From Atrichornis clamosus (taxonomy: Eukaryota > Chordata > Aves > Passeriformes > Menuridae): a DNA stretch of 64,000 bases. Below are positions 36,801 through 51,297 of the stretch, in pieces. The number at the start of each line of letters is the position of its first letter. The first letter of the stretch is position 1. The stretch is from NCBI GenBank assembly GCA_013400975.1, contig WBMZ01003460.1, forward strand, positions 27,144 to 91,143. Reading direction: 5' to 3'. A program made the position numbers and the translations under genes. The notes beneath the pieces were generated by a model. That model worked only from the letters and a program-made list of their open reading frames with translations. It was not told where the DNA came from and made no database searches.

Positions 36801-38456
36801 AATACAAGCACAGCAAATCTTCTGGAAATGAAAACATCACTGAAACAAAATGAGGCAATTCAAAAACAATTAGCAGGAGAGTTGTTTGTCCTCATTTGTT
36901 TGCTAATACTGCCTCCCACCCACTTACCAGAGCAGTGTCAGCCTTTCTGTAGATCATGGCAAGCAGATGAGCAGGAGTGGTTCCTATGAAAAGTATAAAA
37001 GCAAGAGAAGTAGTTGAAGGTTGTCTGTAATTCACCACATTGGACTAAAAGATTTGAATCCTCATTGAGATTGTGACACTGAAAGAATTCATTCGTTCTT
37101 AGAAAGATCTTTATCTTACCCCTCTGCACTTCTGTGAGGTGTCAGTGTCTGATGCCTGTAATGACTTAGATACTTGGATCTGCAGGTCTTGCAGTCCTGT
37201 ACTTGTGTCAAGTGTTACCTGTGTGGTGTGTCCTTAACACCAGAATCAAAACTAGATTTCATTGTAGGTATGTTTTTTGGTTTGGTTTTTTCTTTTCCTC
37301 GCCATATTCTTGGTATCTAATTTCTTGGTGTGCTGTTGGCCCTTTAAAGTTCTCTCTGTTCTAGGGAATAATATTCTCACCCATAAGTGATAAACTCAAC
37401 ACTGTTCAGTAATCACTACTCTGTGGAAATAACAGTTGCTGCAAAAGGACTGTTAAAACCTTCCCCCGAGGACTTATCTGTAATTTCACAGTGCCCCTTT
37501 TAATTCTGTGAGATGTTCCAGGTCGTTATGTATTATGTCACTTGTGCCACTCTAATATCTCTAAAGAGGCCCTCGGTGCTGCTGTGCTGACACTCCTAAG
37601 GGCATGACTTGGTTTTGAAAACTGGCCAATGACCACTTTGTGTTCAGGGTGTGTGATCTGCTGACATCAGAGCTGTGGAAAAAAAAAAGAATATTTCAGT
37701 CCAATTATACTTATTTCTTTTTTGCAGTCATATGATGGTTTTTGCAATAAAAGCTAAAAGCTAAAACCACTTGAGATAAGATGATAGGTTTGTGGCCAGC
37801 AGTTTTATTGTTTATTGTAATGGTTACAGGAATCAGTAAATCAAATGATGTAAAGAAATTAGATGAAAATAATAGTAAAAAATTAGATGCCCAGTTCTTG
37901 TTAACCTGTTTGGCAATGATTGAAAATGGTATTTGGCTGCAAAAAAAAGGAAGAAGGAAAATAAAGCTGCAGGGATAAATCCTATAGGTCAGAAAGAGCA
38001 TGCTTCAAGAATGATTAAGGAACATACGTTATTTGAATTGTTCTGTATGTTTCAAAGCTATTTTCATTTTCTTCTTTTTAAATCATGCTTTCATATACTT
38101 GAAGACCCACTGTACGTAGGAAGACAGGTACTTGCAAGTATTTCAAAACAGGGTTCACATTTTCCATTGACTTTGAGTTGAGTCCTGAAGCACACACACA
38201 GCAGAGTATCAAATTATGAAGCTTACAGTCAAAAGCAAGGGGCAAGAATGGGAGGGAAGCTGGTTCATCATTATTTGTTGTTAAAAGCTTTTACACAGCC
38301 CCTGGAGATGCTGCTCAGGTGAGGATATGCAAACATGCTAGCAATTAGTATTGCAAGCATTGGCGTTGTAGATGCAAGGTTAATGGTAGTATGGACAGTC
38401 TCATTCTCACTGAAATATAATATCTCTTTACTTTTTGTTCTACCAGTAGCAATGAG

Positions 38457-38458
<2 letters not shown>

Positions 38459-38492
<34 letters not shown>
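38459..38492. repeat. Compound microsatellite (TA)8(CA)9
   Basis: An uninterrupted TA run of eight units (38459-38474) passes directly into nine CA units (38475-38492). Length is likely polymorphic. Tyr-Ile and Thr-His repeats in overlapping frames are translations of this repeat. Confidence 0.97.
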
Positions 38493-40030
38493 TTTCTGGG
38501 CACTGCAAAATCTGTCGTGGTGTCACAATCTACCCCGTGGACTTCACCATCCCCACCCCCCTTATAGCCACAGGGGAGTGAAGCATTATGACCTACTAAC
38601 TACAAATAATGGTCATTCAGGAAATTAAAAGTGGACTGAGACATTACTGTCAGTGTGCTAGCCTAGCCAATGGCAGTGTATTGCATTAGCACAGTAGATG
38701 TAAAGTCTGAGGGCTGTACTTCAGATGTGTTGGAACTTTAAGATCATCTGCGTTTTTCTTGGTATTCTCCCTTTATTGACAGTTGATATTACAGTGGTAT
38801 TTGAAAGGATGTCAGTAGGGTAAAATTATGTATTTGGGCAAGTGTCTCTTACTGTGCCCTAAGTATCAGAACAAAGCTGAAATATTTATTTGCAAAGCCA
38901 GAGATATTGATCTTATGACAATAGTCAATTACAAGGATATTTAGGTTATTGTGCTGAATGATTACAGGAGATTTAATCAGCTTGTTCAGTAGTAGTACAA
39001 AAAGGGACAGCTTCTCATGCTCTTTTTTTTGCTTGTGGCACTGAGTTAAGTCTACAAGATGCATGAGAGGAGAGGCAAGGTGGGGACAGCAGAGATTAAA
39101 AAATTAAGAGAAGGTGAGCAAATGCTCCTTTACTAGCTGTGATGAAGTTCTGTTAGAACAGAGTGAAAAGTAAAGAAATTACGTTTGTGAGCTTTTTTTT
39201 ATTTCCTAGAATTTCAAAGGGGTATAGTAGATTGTTTAATGGAGGAAAGGACAGAGAGAGTAAATTTCCTCTGGTGGAAATCCTACACAGAGGCAGTGCA
39301 ACTCTCGTTGCATTCCACTCTGTATGGATAAGTGTTTCTAATAATAATTGAGTTAATAAGTAACAATCTATGACTATTATTCTACTGTGCTTCACACAGT
39401 TTATCTTCATGCCGACCCTTCACTGTCTCCCTGTTTGATTGTTTTTAAAGTGTGTCTCCTGCTTTAGGACAGGGAGAGTTCATTTTACTTTTGTCTCAGT
39501 TTTGTAAGAATTTTATGGGTTGCTGCTTTGTTGTAAAGGTTTTTGAAAGAAACTTAATATATTTTCAGGTCTGTGCTATAGGGTTTTTTACTGACTTTCC
39601 CCCACCTTTTTGGATCTGAGAGTAATAATGCTTGTTAAGGATCCACTTATATTTATTAGTTCTACTGACATTTTCCTGTGGGAAATGAGCCGTCTGACTC
39701 ACAAAAGCCAGAGGAATGGGAGCTTTGGGCTCTTATCTTGCCACTTCTGTAAGAATTACTAAATAAGCTGCAATCATAAAACTGTATGTGCCTTTTTTAC
39801 TGAAGATTGTTTTGACTTCCACATTAATTTTTAACTCAAGTAGAACTTCTTTTCTCCAGAACAGAAAAAAATACCTTCCACTCAGTTTCCTGGAATAGAC
39901 AACTAACTGGTGATGTTCTTGCTTGGTGGCATGTTGGATTTTTCAGAAATCAAATACACAGAACGTGTGGGTTAAGAACATAATGAAGTGAATGCAGTTT
40001 CTGTGTGAGCTCATCATCCAGAGCTCCTCA

Positions 40031-40310
40031 CTAACGGAGGGAGGTGCAGGTGGTGTCAGCATCACTGGCACCCATTTGGAATTCATTTTCCAGGAACTGT
40101 GTCCAGCAGTTGCTGGGAGTTGGCTCCTGCAGAGGTTTTGGAGGTGAGGAGGAGAGGGTTGTTGTCTTCGTAGACCCACGTGGCAGAACATTCAGAGGTC
40201 CTGGGGTCCAAAGCCCAGCTGGGCTGCTGTAGCGGTCACTCTCTGGAGGTGAATAAAAGTAGCCTGTGGGCAATGTTTGAACTGTTTTGCTTATGATAAT
40301 CTGTACTTCC
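40031..40310 (-). other. Open, GC-richer minus-strand segment, unrecognised (possible pseudogene fragment)
   Basis: On the minus strand an open frame runs from about 40300 to a TAG at about 40031. It is rich in Pro, Ser and Thr, then ends in an acidic stretch with Trp-Thr-Gln-Phe-Leu-Glu-Asn-Glu-Phe. Directly past the TAG-TGA pair the same frame stays open for about 25 more codons. The composition is more protein-like than the surrounding intron. I do not recognise a family. No splice sites, poly(A) tail or target duplication define it as a processed copy. It may equally be a GC-rich non-coding element open by chance. Confidence 0.2.
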
Positions 40311-43300
40311 CTATGTCTGTGTTTTCAGAGGCAATATCACCTGCACAATTTGTGCACTGAAGCAGTGCGTATTTTGTGGAGAAGGTATTCCCTCTTCTCC
40401 CTAGTTCTTCAGTTAATTAAGAACTGTCTCTTTATCATCCTGGAATAAAAATCGGTAATGTAGGGTATGTTTGCAGTCAAAGATACTCGTTAGAACTAAG
40501 CACCGGTTATTTTAGGTACTGAGAATTGATTAAAAATAAAAAGATTTAATGTGATGTAATATCAGAATAGCTGGTTTAGAGAAATTTTGTATATATGATT
40601 TATTTTGCGCGTGACTTGGGTGGTAACACTTTAAATTTTTAAGAGAAAGAAGGTGAAATAATATACTTTTTATTTCAATGTTGACATTAACTGAGTGAAA
40701 GAGATGTAATTTTCACAAACAATAAGAAATGTGTTTCGCAAAATACTTGAAAAATAAAACTTTCACATTTCCAGTGATGGTTAGTAAAGCTAAAGGACTA
40801 TATAAGTGGTGGAGGTGTACTAACTCTTTATTCCAATTCCAAATTGCTTGTTTGCTACTACTCATCATGCTCATATTGTTTCATTTTCTGCAAGTCTTGT
40901 AGTGGTTTTGCATTCTCCCTTTTATTTATTTATTTCTGTTGGAAGGGAGAATTGAAGTGAAAGACAAGGATACATTTCCCAGCAATGAAATATTAAAATT
41001 ATGAAGTGCTCCTCTGAGTTCTCCTGCCATGTTATATGGGTGTTTTTTTCTAGAGAAGGACTTATTACTTCAGAGAAAGGTCTGAATAAATTCGGTCTAA
41101 AGCTCAGGTTACTGTAGCAGATTTTACTGCAGAGTGATGTGTGCTTTTTGCAGGGATTTAAATTATGAACATGATGTTATGGCTGAGTTTTGGACACAGT
41201 GACAAGATAGTAGGAATTGTTATGTCAATTAAAGAACAATTTATAGAGCTACATATAGAGCAGTGTAGCAGAAAATGGAATGGAACTCTGCAGCAAAATT
41301 CTGATTCTTCTGTGACAGAATTCTTTTACCATGAAATAAGAGCCAAATTCTCTGGTTTTCTATGACTCTTCCCTGCTGTCATACAGATGGCACAATAGGC
41401 TATACCAGCAGAGAAATGCAGAGCTTCTTCCCAAAAAAGATCAGAGCCATATAGATTTTAGTTTCCTCTTAAAAAATATGGTATGCTTCTTTTACCAGCA
41501 ATATCAGCAACTATGAAACTTAATGAGGTTGAAGTTTCTGCATGTGTTCTGACTCCCTGTGATTTATCAGCTGCAACTTCTTTTTCCTCTCCTGTATTAC
41601 ACTTAGAAAATGTAATCATATCCTTCATATTCTTAACTTGTACTATGGTTATGCCTTCTAGCTTTGGCAAATAAATTTAGTGTTTTAGAGAGCACCTTGA
41701 TATCCAAGGATTGCACACCACAGAAACAAGGGGAAAATATCTACATGTCATTAGGGAATGAGTTCCAAATGGAGTAAGAAAAATGAGCTGTTGGCATTTA
41801 GGTTGAAATACTTAGGAAATGTTGATAAATGATAGCAGAAGAGAGCATATTACAGATTCTGGGTAGCATGTACATGTCATTTCATCTCAAATAGAGACAT
41901 AGGCATTAATAAAACAGCTGGTTTTTTTTCCCTATAAAACTACACTGAGAAAGTCTATATGCTGTTTACAGTTGAAGGATTATAGCAGTCAGTAGCTGAA
42001 TGTGTAGATTTAATGTTGGATTTGTAGCCATGTCACTATTGTTTGTCATTTGCTACAGCCAACTCTTAACCTATGATCACACAAGGGAAGCTTTCCTCTG
42101 AATTAGCAGAAGGAGGAAAAATTCTGTGAATTCTCTAATTAGCAATAACTTTAATTTAAAAGTAGATCTGTTAATATGTCTAGGAAGCTTGACATATGTC
42201 TAAATACAATATTATCATCCAGGAGAGAGATTTATCCCACTGACGTGTTGTTCCCAGAATTTCCAGGTATTTGAAATTGGTTCTGCTGGCTGCTGCTGTC
42301 ACACGTTTCCAACTGTCATGCAGGAGGGCTTTTTCCAAGAAGCAAAAGTGAACGGTGGGTTCAGCTGCAGTACATGATTTCAGTAGCTAATTCACAGTTC
42401 CTGACTCACAGTGTGCCCAGAGAATTCTTATTAAGTCTTGAATAAAGAGATTCAGTCTGTTATCCTTGGGATCTCTTTGGATTGCTCCTGGTGGTGTTAA
42501 TGTGGAGGCAGTGAGATTTCAGGCACACAAATCAGAAACAGAATCTCACGCTGCTTTTGACAGGATCTACGTGCATACATTTAAAGAGAGAATTAAACTT
42601 TGTATTTTCCAGGGCTTCACCTCTGTCTTTGACTCCATAGGATCGTGATCTTTAGGGCTAGAACAAGAGAGGAGGAGGATAGTTCTTACACTACCACTAC
42701 TCAGAAGAGCTATTTGGAATTGTCACCTTCTTGCTCATCATTTCTGTGTATCTGTAAACCTGTAATTATAGGCCAGGACTGCTTCCTTCCAGGGCAGAGA
42801 TACGTTTCTCTTGCTGCTTATTCTCCACAGCTTTGCAGAGCCACTGCAACTCCAAGAGGGAATTGGATTCTGGGATTCTGTCCATCTCCACATGTCATTA
42901 GCATTGCTCTCCTGTCTTCTAGTGCTGTTTTTTCTTCACTAGTGATGTCAGAACTGTTTAAGTTGCTATTTTGAATTTCAAATCCCACTTGAACTTGTCA
43001 GAAAAGCAAAATCTATAGGATTTTGAAAAACTATTCCCAGCACAGAACTGAAAAATAAGAACTCCTAACACTTCTGGGATTTTATTATAATATCAGTATT
43101 ATTTTCTTCCTCACTTTAAGTTTGGAAGTGCTTAAAAAAGGTTCTTTACATTTGGTCAGTGAAAGGAGTATATCTCCAATATCCAACTCTTATTTGAATC
43201 ATAGAACCTCCCCAAAAATTTGGAGGTGAGCAGCTTCTCAGCTTTCTCAGAAATACTAGTTTATCTGAATTATTTTGAATTATTGATGGCAAACTTTCCA

Positions 43301-46024
43301 TGCAAGTCAGTTGTGGGGCAGATTTCTTTGCACTGTAGCTGTGCTTGTTTTGACACATGAAGTTTTCTCTTGGTCTACTTCGTAACATTTTATTTAGTCA
43401 GTTTAGTTGTGCTTCGGGGTTTGCTTTTTTGGTGCTTCATAATCAGTCTACATTGAAAATATAGATCATAAAAGAGGAAGATGAAAACTCATTTTCATTT
43501 TTAGGAATCGTAAGATATCACAAGGTTTCTCTTTTTTTAACAACAGATGAAAAGATTAGTGCATGAGACAGTTCTGTGATGTGTTTCATTTCATGTAGTG
43601 CTTCTCTGAGTGCTGTTATTCTGTATCATCCCTAATGACTGCAGTGCCTTGAGTCACAGTGTTGTTTTTTAAAAGCTTTCATTTTTTCATTGTTTGTTCT
43701 CAAGGTTACATTATGCAAAATACAATGTCATATTTTTTGCACTAGTACAGGCTGTATAAAAAATATTTTTAATCCTTTTGTGAAAATTGAAACAGCTCTG
43801 CTCTGAGGGAGAGGCTTTAGGCCTGTTTTCAAGTGTTCCTAACTTCTGTAATGCACTGCAGTTTCTCCCTCTGTCTGAAAAGGCGTGGGTCATGTCTCTT
43901 GCCTTTAAAACTATTCTGAGGTGGTAATTCTTGCACACTCTTGCTTTGATAATTTGATTTAGCCATTCACCGTGAATTGCAAACCACTAAGAATTATCAA
44001 AAGGTAGTTTTGTTGTTTAAATAATTATGAAGATGAAAGAACTTTTTCTACTTTAGGATAAATGTGAGAAGTCAGGCTAAAAATATGAGGGAGGTACAAG
44101 GAGAGGAAAGGACAGACTTCTGAATTTATTTCAATGGATTTGCATTATGGATAAGAAGGAACAAGCAAGTTGAATTAAATACATTATTCAAAACGTCTGT
44201 TTTGGCTTGATTAAAACTCTGCTCTACCACTCATTTTCATTGCTGTGCCACTGGTTTTTTTCTTTACTTTCTGGTGATGTAGGGCATTGTGTCTTTAGGT
44301 GATTTGCTAATGTTCCCTACAGAGCTTTTATCCCAATTGTCTGCAGCCTTTGGCCCCTCTTGCCATTTTTTTTCCCCACCCAAAAGTCCTACATATGTGT
44401 GAGAATTGTGAGTGCTCCACTCCATCAGTGTGAACAGAACTTTGCCCAGGGTAGCTCAAGCCAGGAGTTGTCTCTGTGTGGAACCCCTGGATCTGGTAGG
44501 CTTTGATAGGGAGTGTTTAGTGCAGAGAAAGCCCTTAGAAAAATTAGTAGTCAACCAGGTTAGTATTTACCATGACTCTCTTGTGCATTTAAACCTTGGC
44601 TGTAAGCCTGTGCTCCTGCCTTTTCCTCTGTGGACTACTGAAACTTTCCTAAAACTCCTGACTATAACATGCATGTAGGTATGGAAATACTGAGGGAATC
44701 AAGGCAATGAACCTCCCCACCAAAAAGACACATAACCACAAAAAAAAGACAAAACACATGACCTGTAAATGTTTTCTGGTCTCACCACACCTTTCTTGGA
44801 GTTTTCCCAAAAATAATGAATCTTACATTGATATGGGAATGGGGCAATTTTTTTTATTTTCTTTTAAACGTAAGGAACCCAGTATGAAGTGCCGAAAGTT
44901 TGTTTGGGTTTTTTTTAACCAATATATGCTGCTGCTCGCTCCATTTGCATTTGTTATCAACCAACATGTATTCCTCAGCAGTCTGACTTTGTTAAAAGCT
45001 GGAAGGCTTTCACTGAGGGGAGTCAAAGGAGTCTTTTCCCCCTGCTTTTGTCCTTTCCAAGAAGCTTTCTTTTGAAGCATCTCTGGTGACCCACACTGAT
45101 TGAAAGCATTATATTTTCCAAAGCAATTCTGTGAGTATCCCTGTACAGGATGAAGAAAGAACTTGGTGCCAAAAGGTGTTCCTTTTCTCCAAGAGACCAA
45201 TATATGTGAGTGGGCAAAATGTAACATTAAGAGATCTTGTCTAGATTGACAAGAAAGGGGCAAGATTTACTTAGTGTTCATAGAAATAACTTGCCCCAAA
45301 CTTTTGTTTTCTTTTATTTCAAGAAATATACAGGGATGTTTTTTCTGAAAAATACAGTAAAACGTTGGTGGATATGACAGTAAGGATACTAATGAAGATT
45401 CTTAAGTACCTTACAGAAATAACTGATAATTTTGAGTGAACTTTCAGCAGGCAACTGTAATTTTCTGCCTCTAATGAACACTTTTAAAGTATTTAGGAGA
45501 AAGAATGAGGTCTATCAAATGAAAGAGTTCTCTGAAGTCTTTTTGTCAGAACAGAGAATGTACAAGAAGTTTCTTAAATGGTTATTGAACGTTCTGAATA
45601 TCTACTATGAAAGGCCAGTAACCCTCATATATGGGGACAGGATTTTGAGGAGGAAACTGTTGGTCACCCAATCTCTCAGTAACACCTTGGAACGACACTG
45701 ATCCTGTAAAGTCCTGTGGTGTTTTCACATACTGTAGGCACTCCATCTACTCCATCTGCGGTCCCAGTTTGGAGATCATCATCTTGGGTTTTGTGATTTG
45801 AGCTAGATCACTTGGTCAACCTTTCACCTTGAAGAAATCTTGTACGATTGGCTGCTGTCCAATGCTCTCATTTTTTAATGGCGTGGAAGCAGATTCCCCA
45901 GGTGCTTTGCCCAGTCAGCTGTGCTTAACACACAGCACAAAATGCTTGTGTTGAGGGGGAGCTCTGCACGCCCACCACGCTGGGATAACTCTCTTGGGAC
46001 AGCATTAGTTACAAGCAGACATGA

Positions 46025-46372
<348 letters not shown>

Positions 46373-49300
46373 TAGATCCTTGTAAACACATGAGAAAAAA
46401 ATAGCTTTCCAGATGGATTAGTAATTTGTGGCACAAGGATTAGCAAAAGTTATTCTGTGTTTTGATGGACAATTTACAGCTTTAAAAGTCTCATTCAAAA
46501 GCCTTGTTGGAGTTCATGTGAGGAGCACAAGGATTATTATCAGTTCTTTATCCTCCTTTACTGCTGAACTGTGTGGCAGCTTGTTTCCATTTATAAATGA
46601 AGGCAAGAGGTTAGAATTGTCCTTGAAATAGGTGTTTTGTGATTTTATTTTTTTTTTCCTAACCACTGTGCTGTAGTTAAACTTTAAAGGCATGTAAACA
46701 ACCTGTTTATATACACTGATTTAATGGCTGGTATCTCTACTGAACTTTTTATGCAGATAAACTTGTGAAGTAAAACCTCTCTAATCTCTGAAAAGGATTC
46801 ATAATCACTTTTATAAAGACAATATTGCAAGTGAGTTATTTGACACTCTAAGATTATATCAGAACTTTCAAGATTAATGTCACATTTTAAGATACAGTAC
46901 ACAAGTATGGGTATTTAAAAAATAACTTCTGTATTATGAAATATGTGGGATTTCTTTGTTTAATTTGTGCTACAGTCTGGTAAGAACTTGGTACAGCTGA
47001 ACTTCTTTCTTCTGTTTGAGAAATCTTTTAAGAATGTGCTTTACATTTGTGTCCAAATTTCATTTCTTTTACTGTGATTTACAGATATGTTAAAATCCTT
47101 GTGACACTGTTGTCTGAAATAATTTACATGCAAAAAGTAAGCAGAGTGAGACTCTCTAAAATTCACCCCTTCTGAATGCTGAAATTCACAAGCAGCAGTT
47201 GTAGTGACGGACTTTGCTCTGCAAGTGGATCAAATCTAGTTTGTTTGGGTTTTTTTTTTATAGTCCATTATAGAATTTCCATTAGTAGCATTTGATTCAG
47301 AATTTCATACCTGCAGCCAGCTACCATATCACCAGTATATAGCTAGTACATCTATTAGGCTGATTATAATGTGCAAGTAAACTACTGGCATAATTCAGGT
47401 TTACAGAGATTTTTTAGTGAGAATGTTTTTGCTATGGCAGTGTTTTTTAATTGTTGTTGTAGCAAGGACCTAGAATTTTTCCATTTTCTAGTTGTGAATG
47501 TAAGGTGGGAAGCTGGAGAGTCAGAGGAAGTCCTTTCTCTCTATTTGCATCATTGTTTAAATGTTCAACAAGGTCTTGCCATCTCTCTGCATTGCTGAGA
47601 TGACTGAATCTTCTTGGGATTCACAAACCAGATATCCCCTGCCTCTCATCCTTTCAGGACACACTCTGGGAAATATTCCCAGGAAATACCTGTCAGGTCA
47701 GTCCTTACACAAAGCAGAAAATTAAGTTTTGTCTCTGCTTTTCAATGAAAGCACTTGTCATTCAGACTTAGAATGTTGGACTTGTAACTTGAATTTCCCC
47801 TTCATCTGATTTAGAGTAGACGTTTGATGCCAAATCAGTTATCTTTCAAGAAGCAATCCTAAAACCTAAGAGTATTGAGCTCTCAAAATTGTTGTCCTGC
47901 TTGGAATGAAAACTTAGTGCTCATTATATCTTAGAGAGGGTAGGAGTTTCATTTACTGTAGCAGTCAGGATGCCTGGAGCAGAGGTCATTTGTGGATTTG
48001 TGAGCTCTGCTGCAGCATCACAAAGGTAAAATGGATTTAAATCAGGATACTGTAGGTAGCTAGCCTGTCTTTCATTGCAGTAACCAAGGCCATTAAAGAA
48101 TGTGGATAAAAGTAACACTTGAATTGTGTTTTGGAACAGTGTCAGGTTGCTTTAGAAAATGATTGGTCTTCATAAACATCATTGTGTTCAGATGAACACC
48201 TGTCTGTCCTCTCTTGGGAATCGCTTCAGACAAAAGTGCTGGTAGGTAGATGGGCCAGGTGAATAAGATTGAAAGTGACTTTTGAGTCATTCAGTGCAGG
48301 TACTCAAGTCATAATAACTCCTTGAAAGTGGTTAAGCTGCATGCCTGAAGTAGGTTGGTTGCTTGCGCTACTGATGCTGTTGGATGCCTGTTTGACCACT
48401 GCTCACTTACAATGCTTAGATATTCTATATATTCTACCCCAAGTGTTTTCATGCTTATGAAGGCATGAAATTAATATTCACTACTTGGGCCAACTTTTTT
48501 TTTTTTTTTTTTAGTTCACTGTCTTCCCCAGCCCTCCTGGGGCCTTCACGACACATTTAATGAAAACAGTTGCAGTTCCTCATAGGCTTCACTTCATGAA
48601 ACTGAATATGCCAGTCTTTTGTAGCTTTCTTATATAGGAGTACATTAAGGGAAATGCAGAACTGGCATTAGTTCTTCATTGGGAATAACTAGTACCACAA
48701 ACAGTATCCCAGAGGAAATCTCTGTTACACTATGGTGTTAATCTGCCCTTCTTCCAAGAGCCACCTCTGCCTTTCCCCACAACTGCATAACTCTCACAGG
48801 TGATAGTCTTTCCTGGAAAAGTACTGTAAGGTCTTTCCCTTCCTCACTCATTTTCACTCAGCAGTGGGTTCTTTCTAGCTTTTGGTAGAATTTTTTTTGC
48901 ATAGTGCTAAGAACACATGACTTGGCATTTCATAACACTGTTCACATAAATCAATGTTCTTAATATTGCTACAGTCCTCAAGGTTATCCAGTTCATGTTA
49001 TACTTTTTCAGATCATCCTTCATCTTAACAATGCCTGCAGATTTTGTTTCATTAGAAATTTCATTAACACTCAAATACTAAAGAATATTAATGTCAAAAA
49101 GAAGAGCTTTGCTTGTAATCATTCTCTGTACTGAGCATGACCTATCCTTTCAGAGCAGTACAATTTCCTACATACCTTTTATATGTCTTTACTAATTGTC
49201 TCTTCTTAGTAAGTCTTATACCAAATATTTTGATGAAATCCAGTTCAGATACACTTTGTTTAAAAAAGGAGTTATTGTTAAGTCAGATCATGTGAGTTGT

Positions 49301-49497
49301 CATCCTAGATTTTTATCCCATTTTCATACATATTAATGTCTCTAAAGTCCTTCCATTCTTTCCCTTCTTCCTCCTTTCTTTCCTCTCATCATTCTCTTAT
49401 TGATGCCAGAGTTGAATGCCTTCCTAAATGCCTGGTCTAGTTTTTTTTTCATATGCCTTTGTGTTTACTGCAGTTTGTGGCCAATATCAAGTTTTTG

Positions 49498-49527
49498 TTA
49501 ATCTAGATTTGCAAAAATCTAGATTAA
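49498..49527. repeat. Perfect hairpin, 13-bp arms with GCAA loop
   Basis: TTAATCTAGATTT (49498-49510) and AAATCTAGATTAA (49515-49527) are exact reverse complements around GCAA. A further 'atttgcaaattt' follows at once, so the loop word is repeated. In RNA the GCAA loop would be a GNRA tetraloop, but the AT-rich stem is weak and no expression evidence exists. Confidence 0.9.
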
Positions 49528-51058
49528 TTTGCAAATTTGAAATTCTGGTGAAAAAGGGTTGTATATAAAATATAAAACATGACATAGAGGAGGTGATATC
49601 ACCTATTAAGATACAGAAGAAGCATTTCTCATATTTCAGTCTAGGGCAGTCTCAGTGAGATGAGATGTTGAAAGTGTGAGAGAGAGCTATTCCCCATTAG
49701 TTCAAGAAGTATCCGTTTTGAGAACTGAAATCCTGGGTTTTTTCATGTATAGCTAGTTACATTCTGAGGTCCTTTAAAGGCAGAAGCTTGTTGAATGCTC
49801 AGTTTTGCTATGATACTTCTGGACCTGTGGGCCATCATGTCCAAGGGGGTCTAATCTAAGCTATTCTGCTTCTCCCTTGCTTTTGTTATTCCCCAACACA
49901 ACAGCAGGGTTATAATAGCAGAGGGAAATCAATTTTCCTGTGTGTTCATTTTTGAGTTTCCCAACTTGCAGGCAACAGTGAGCTTTTTCATTTTTAGTTG
50001 AATATTGACTTGACTCAGTAAATACCTCTTCTTTCTGCTCCCTACCTCTGCCACTGCAGTTTGCATTGCTGAGTTTCTGATGATTTTCCAGAACAATTTT
50101 ATTTCTCTGCTGTTTCCTGCCTCTCTGGAATTGTAACTGTGGACAGGAATGTCTCAGCTAATCAACCATAAGACTGGTGGGAGCTCAGTGGCAAAAAGCA
50201 GTACAAGGGAGTTTGATGAATACTTCATATTCCTATAAACAAAATATCATATTGCACATTCTCTAGCATCCTCTAACGTAACAGAAATTATTGTGATTCT
50301 TTTGAATATTTCTAAGTGCAGTCATTCAAGATTCTTCTGGTACATTTGGACCTTTGTCCGTTTCAATTATGTGGTGCCACATAAAGACAAAAATTTACCT
50401 CAGTTCCTTCTTATCTTGTTTCATAATGTGTTTGGCCTAGCTATACTTGTGTTTTACTGAGGTAAAATTCAGAATCTGCCTGCCTTGTGACAGTGTTCCT
50501 TTTTCACTTTGTTTTTCCCATTTCTTTGTTGCTGTGAAAAAAACAAGAATACACTGTTTAGAAGCATATCCTCAGAAACACTTTCCATCGTGTATTAAAG
50601 ATGTGGCATTAAAGAAGCACATCAAAGCCCTGCAGTTGGAAGCTTCAGCAGACAGGGAGCTCTCCACTGAGATGCAGTGACCAGGGAAAAGCACAGACAG
50701 ACAGGCAGGGGGGGCTTTGCTGATGAGTGAGAAATAATTGTTTTCAGGACATTCCATTTATATAAAAGCCTGGGGTGTTTGGAGCAGAAATCATTAGTTT
50801 TGGGATTTTTCTCTACTTCATGACAAAGCTGCCAGAGAAGCACACAAAGTTAAAAACTTCCATTCAGTAAGAGAATCTGGAAAAAGCCAGAAACAGAGTC
50901 AGAAGAGTATCACTCCTCCCAGTGGCAGTGCAGCCCAGTACCAGACACTTTCTAATCTGATCAGCTGTGAGAACTCATCAAGAAGAGAAGCAGAAGTTAT
51001 CTTTGTGTGCTCAAGGTGACTTTACGAGTACTTTTAAGGGGCTGAAAAGAAATCAAAG

Positions 51059-51297
51059 CAGCCTTTTGCTGAAGCCTTGAGTACTTTGCAGATGGCTGCT
51101 CTGGCCATCGATCAAAGCTGTAATCAGGTCACACGGGACAAATGGTAGAACTCCAGGAGCTGACCAGGCAAGGCTTTTCTGGGTTAGAGAGGAATGTGTT
51201 TGATGCCAGGCAAGAAGCTCTGCTGATCCCCAGGGCTGGAGTGTTCAGCACAGGAGGATACCGTGGGAACGCATCACTTCCAACAAGTACACAGTAG
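51059..51297 (+). pseudogene. Weak candidate for a decayed coding fragment, unrecognised
   Basis: From 51059 the frame is open to a TAG at 51146-51148. A second, overlapping frame from 51142 stays open for 51 codons to a TAG at 51295-51297. One single-base shift would join the two into about 80 residues. The second frame reads as a plausible helix (Met-Val-Glu-Leu-Gln-Glu-Leu-Thr...). The surrounding 50.6-51.8 kb is GC-richer than most of the intron, and a 132-codon minus-strand frame lies at 51339-51737. I recognise no family and see no poly(A) or target duplication, so chance is a real alternative. Confidence 0.15.

Noticed and set aside
43190..43230. 'gaatcatagaacctcc' resembling the reverse complement of a CR1 terminus
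   Set aside because: The match stops after about a dozen bases and none of the inner CR1 boxes follow.
44823..45263. 146-codon minus-strand open frame
   Set aside because: No recognisable motif. A frame of this length is expected by chance in a window of this size.
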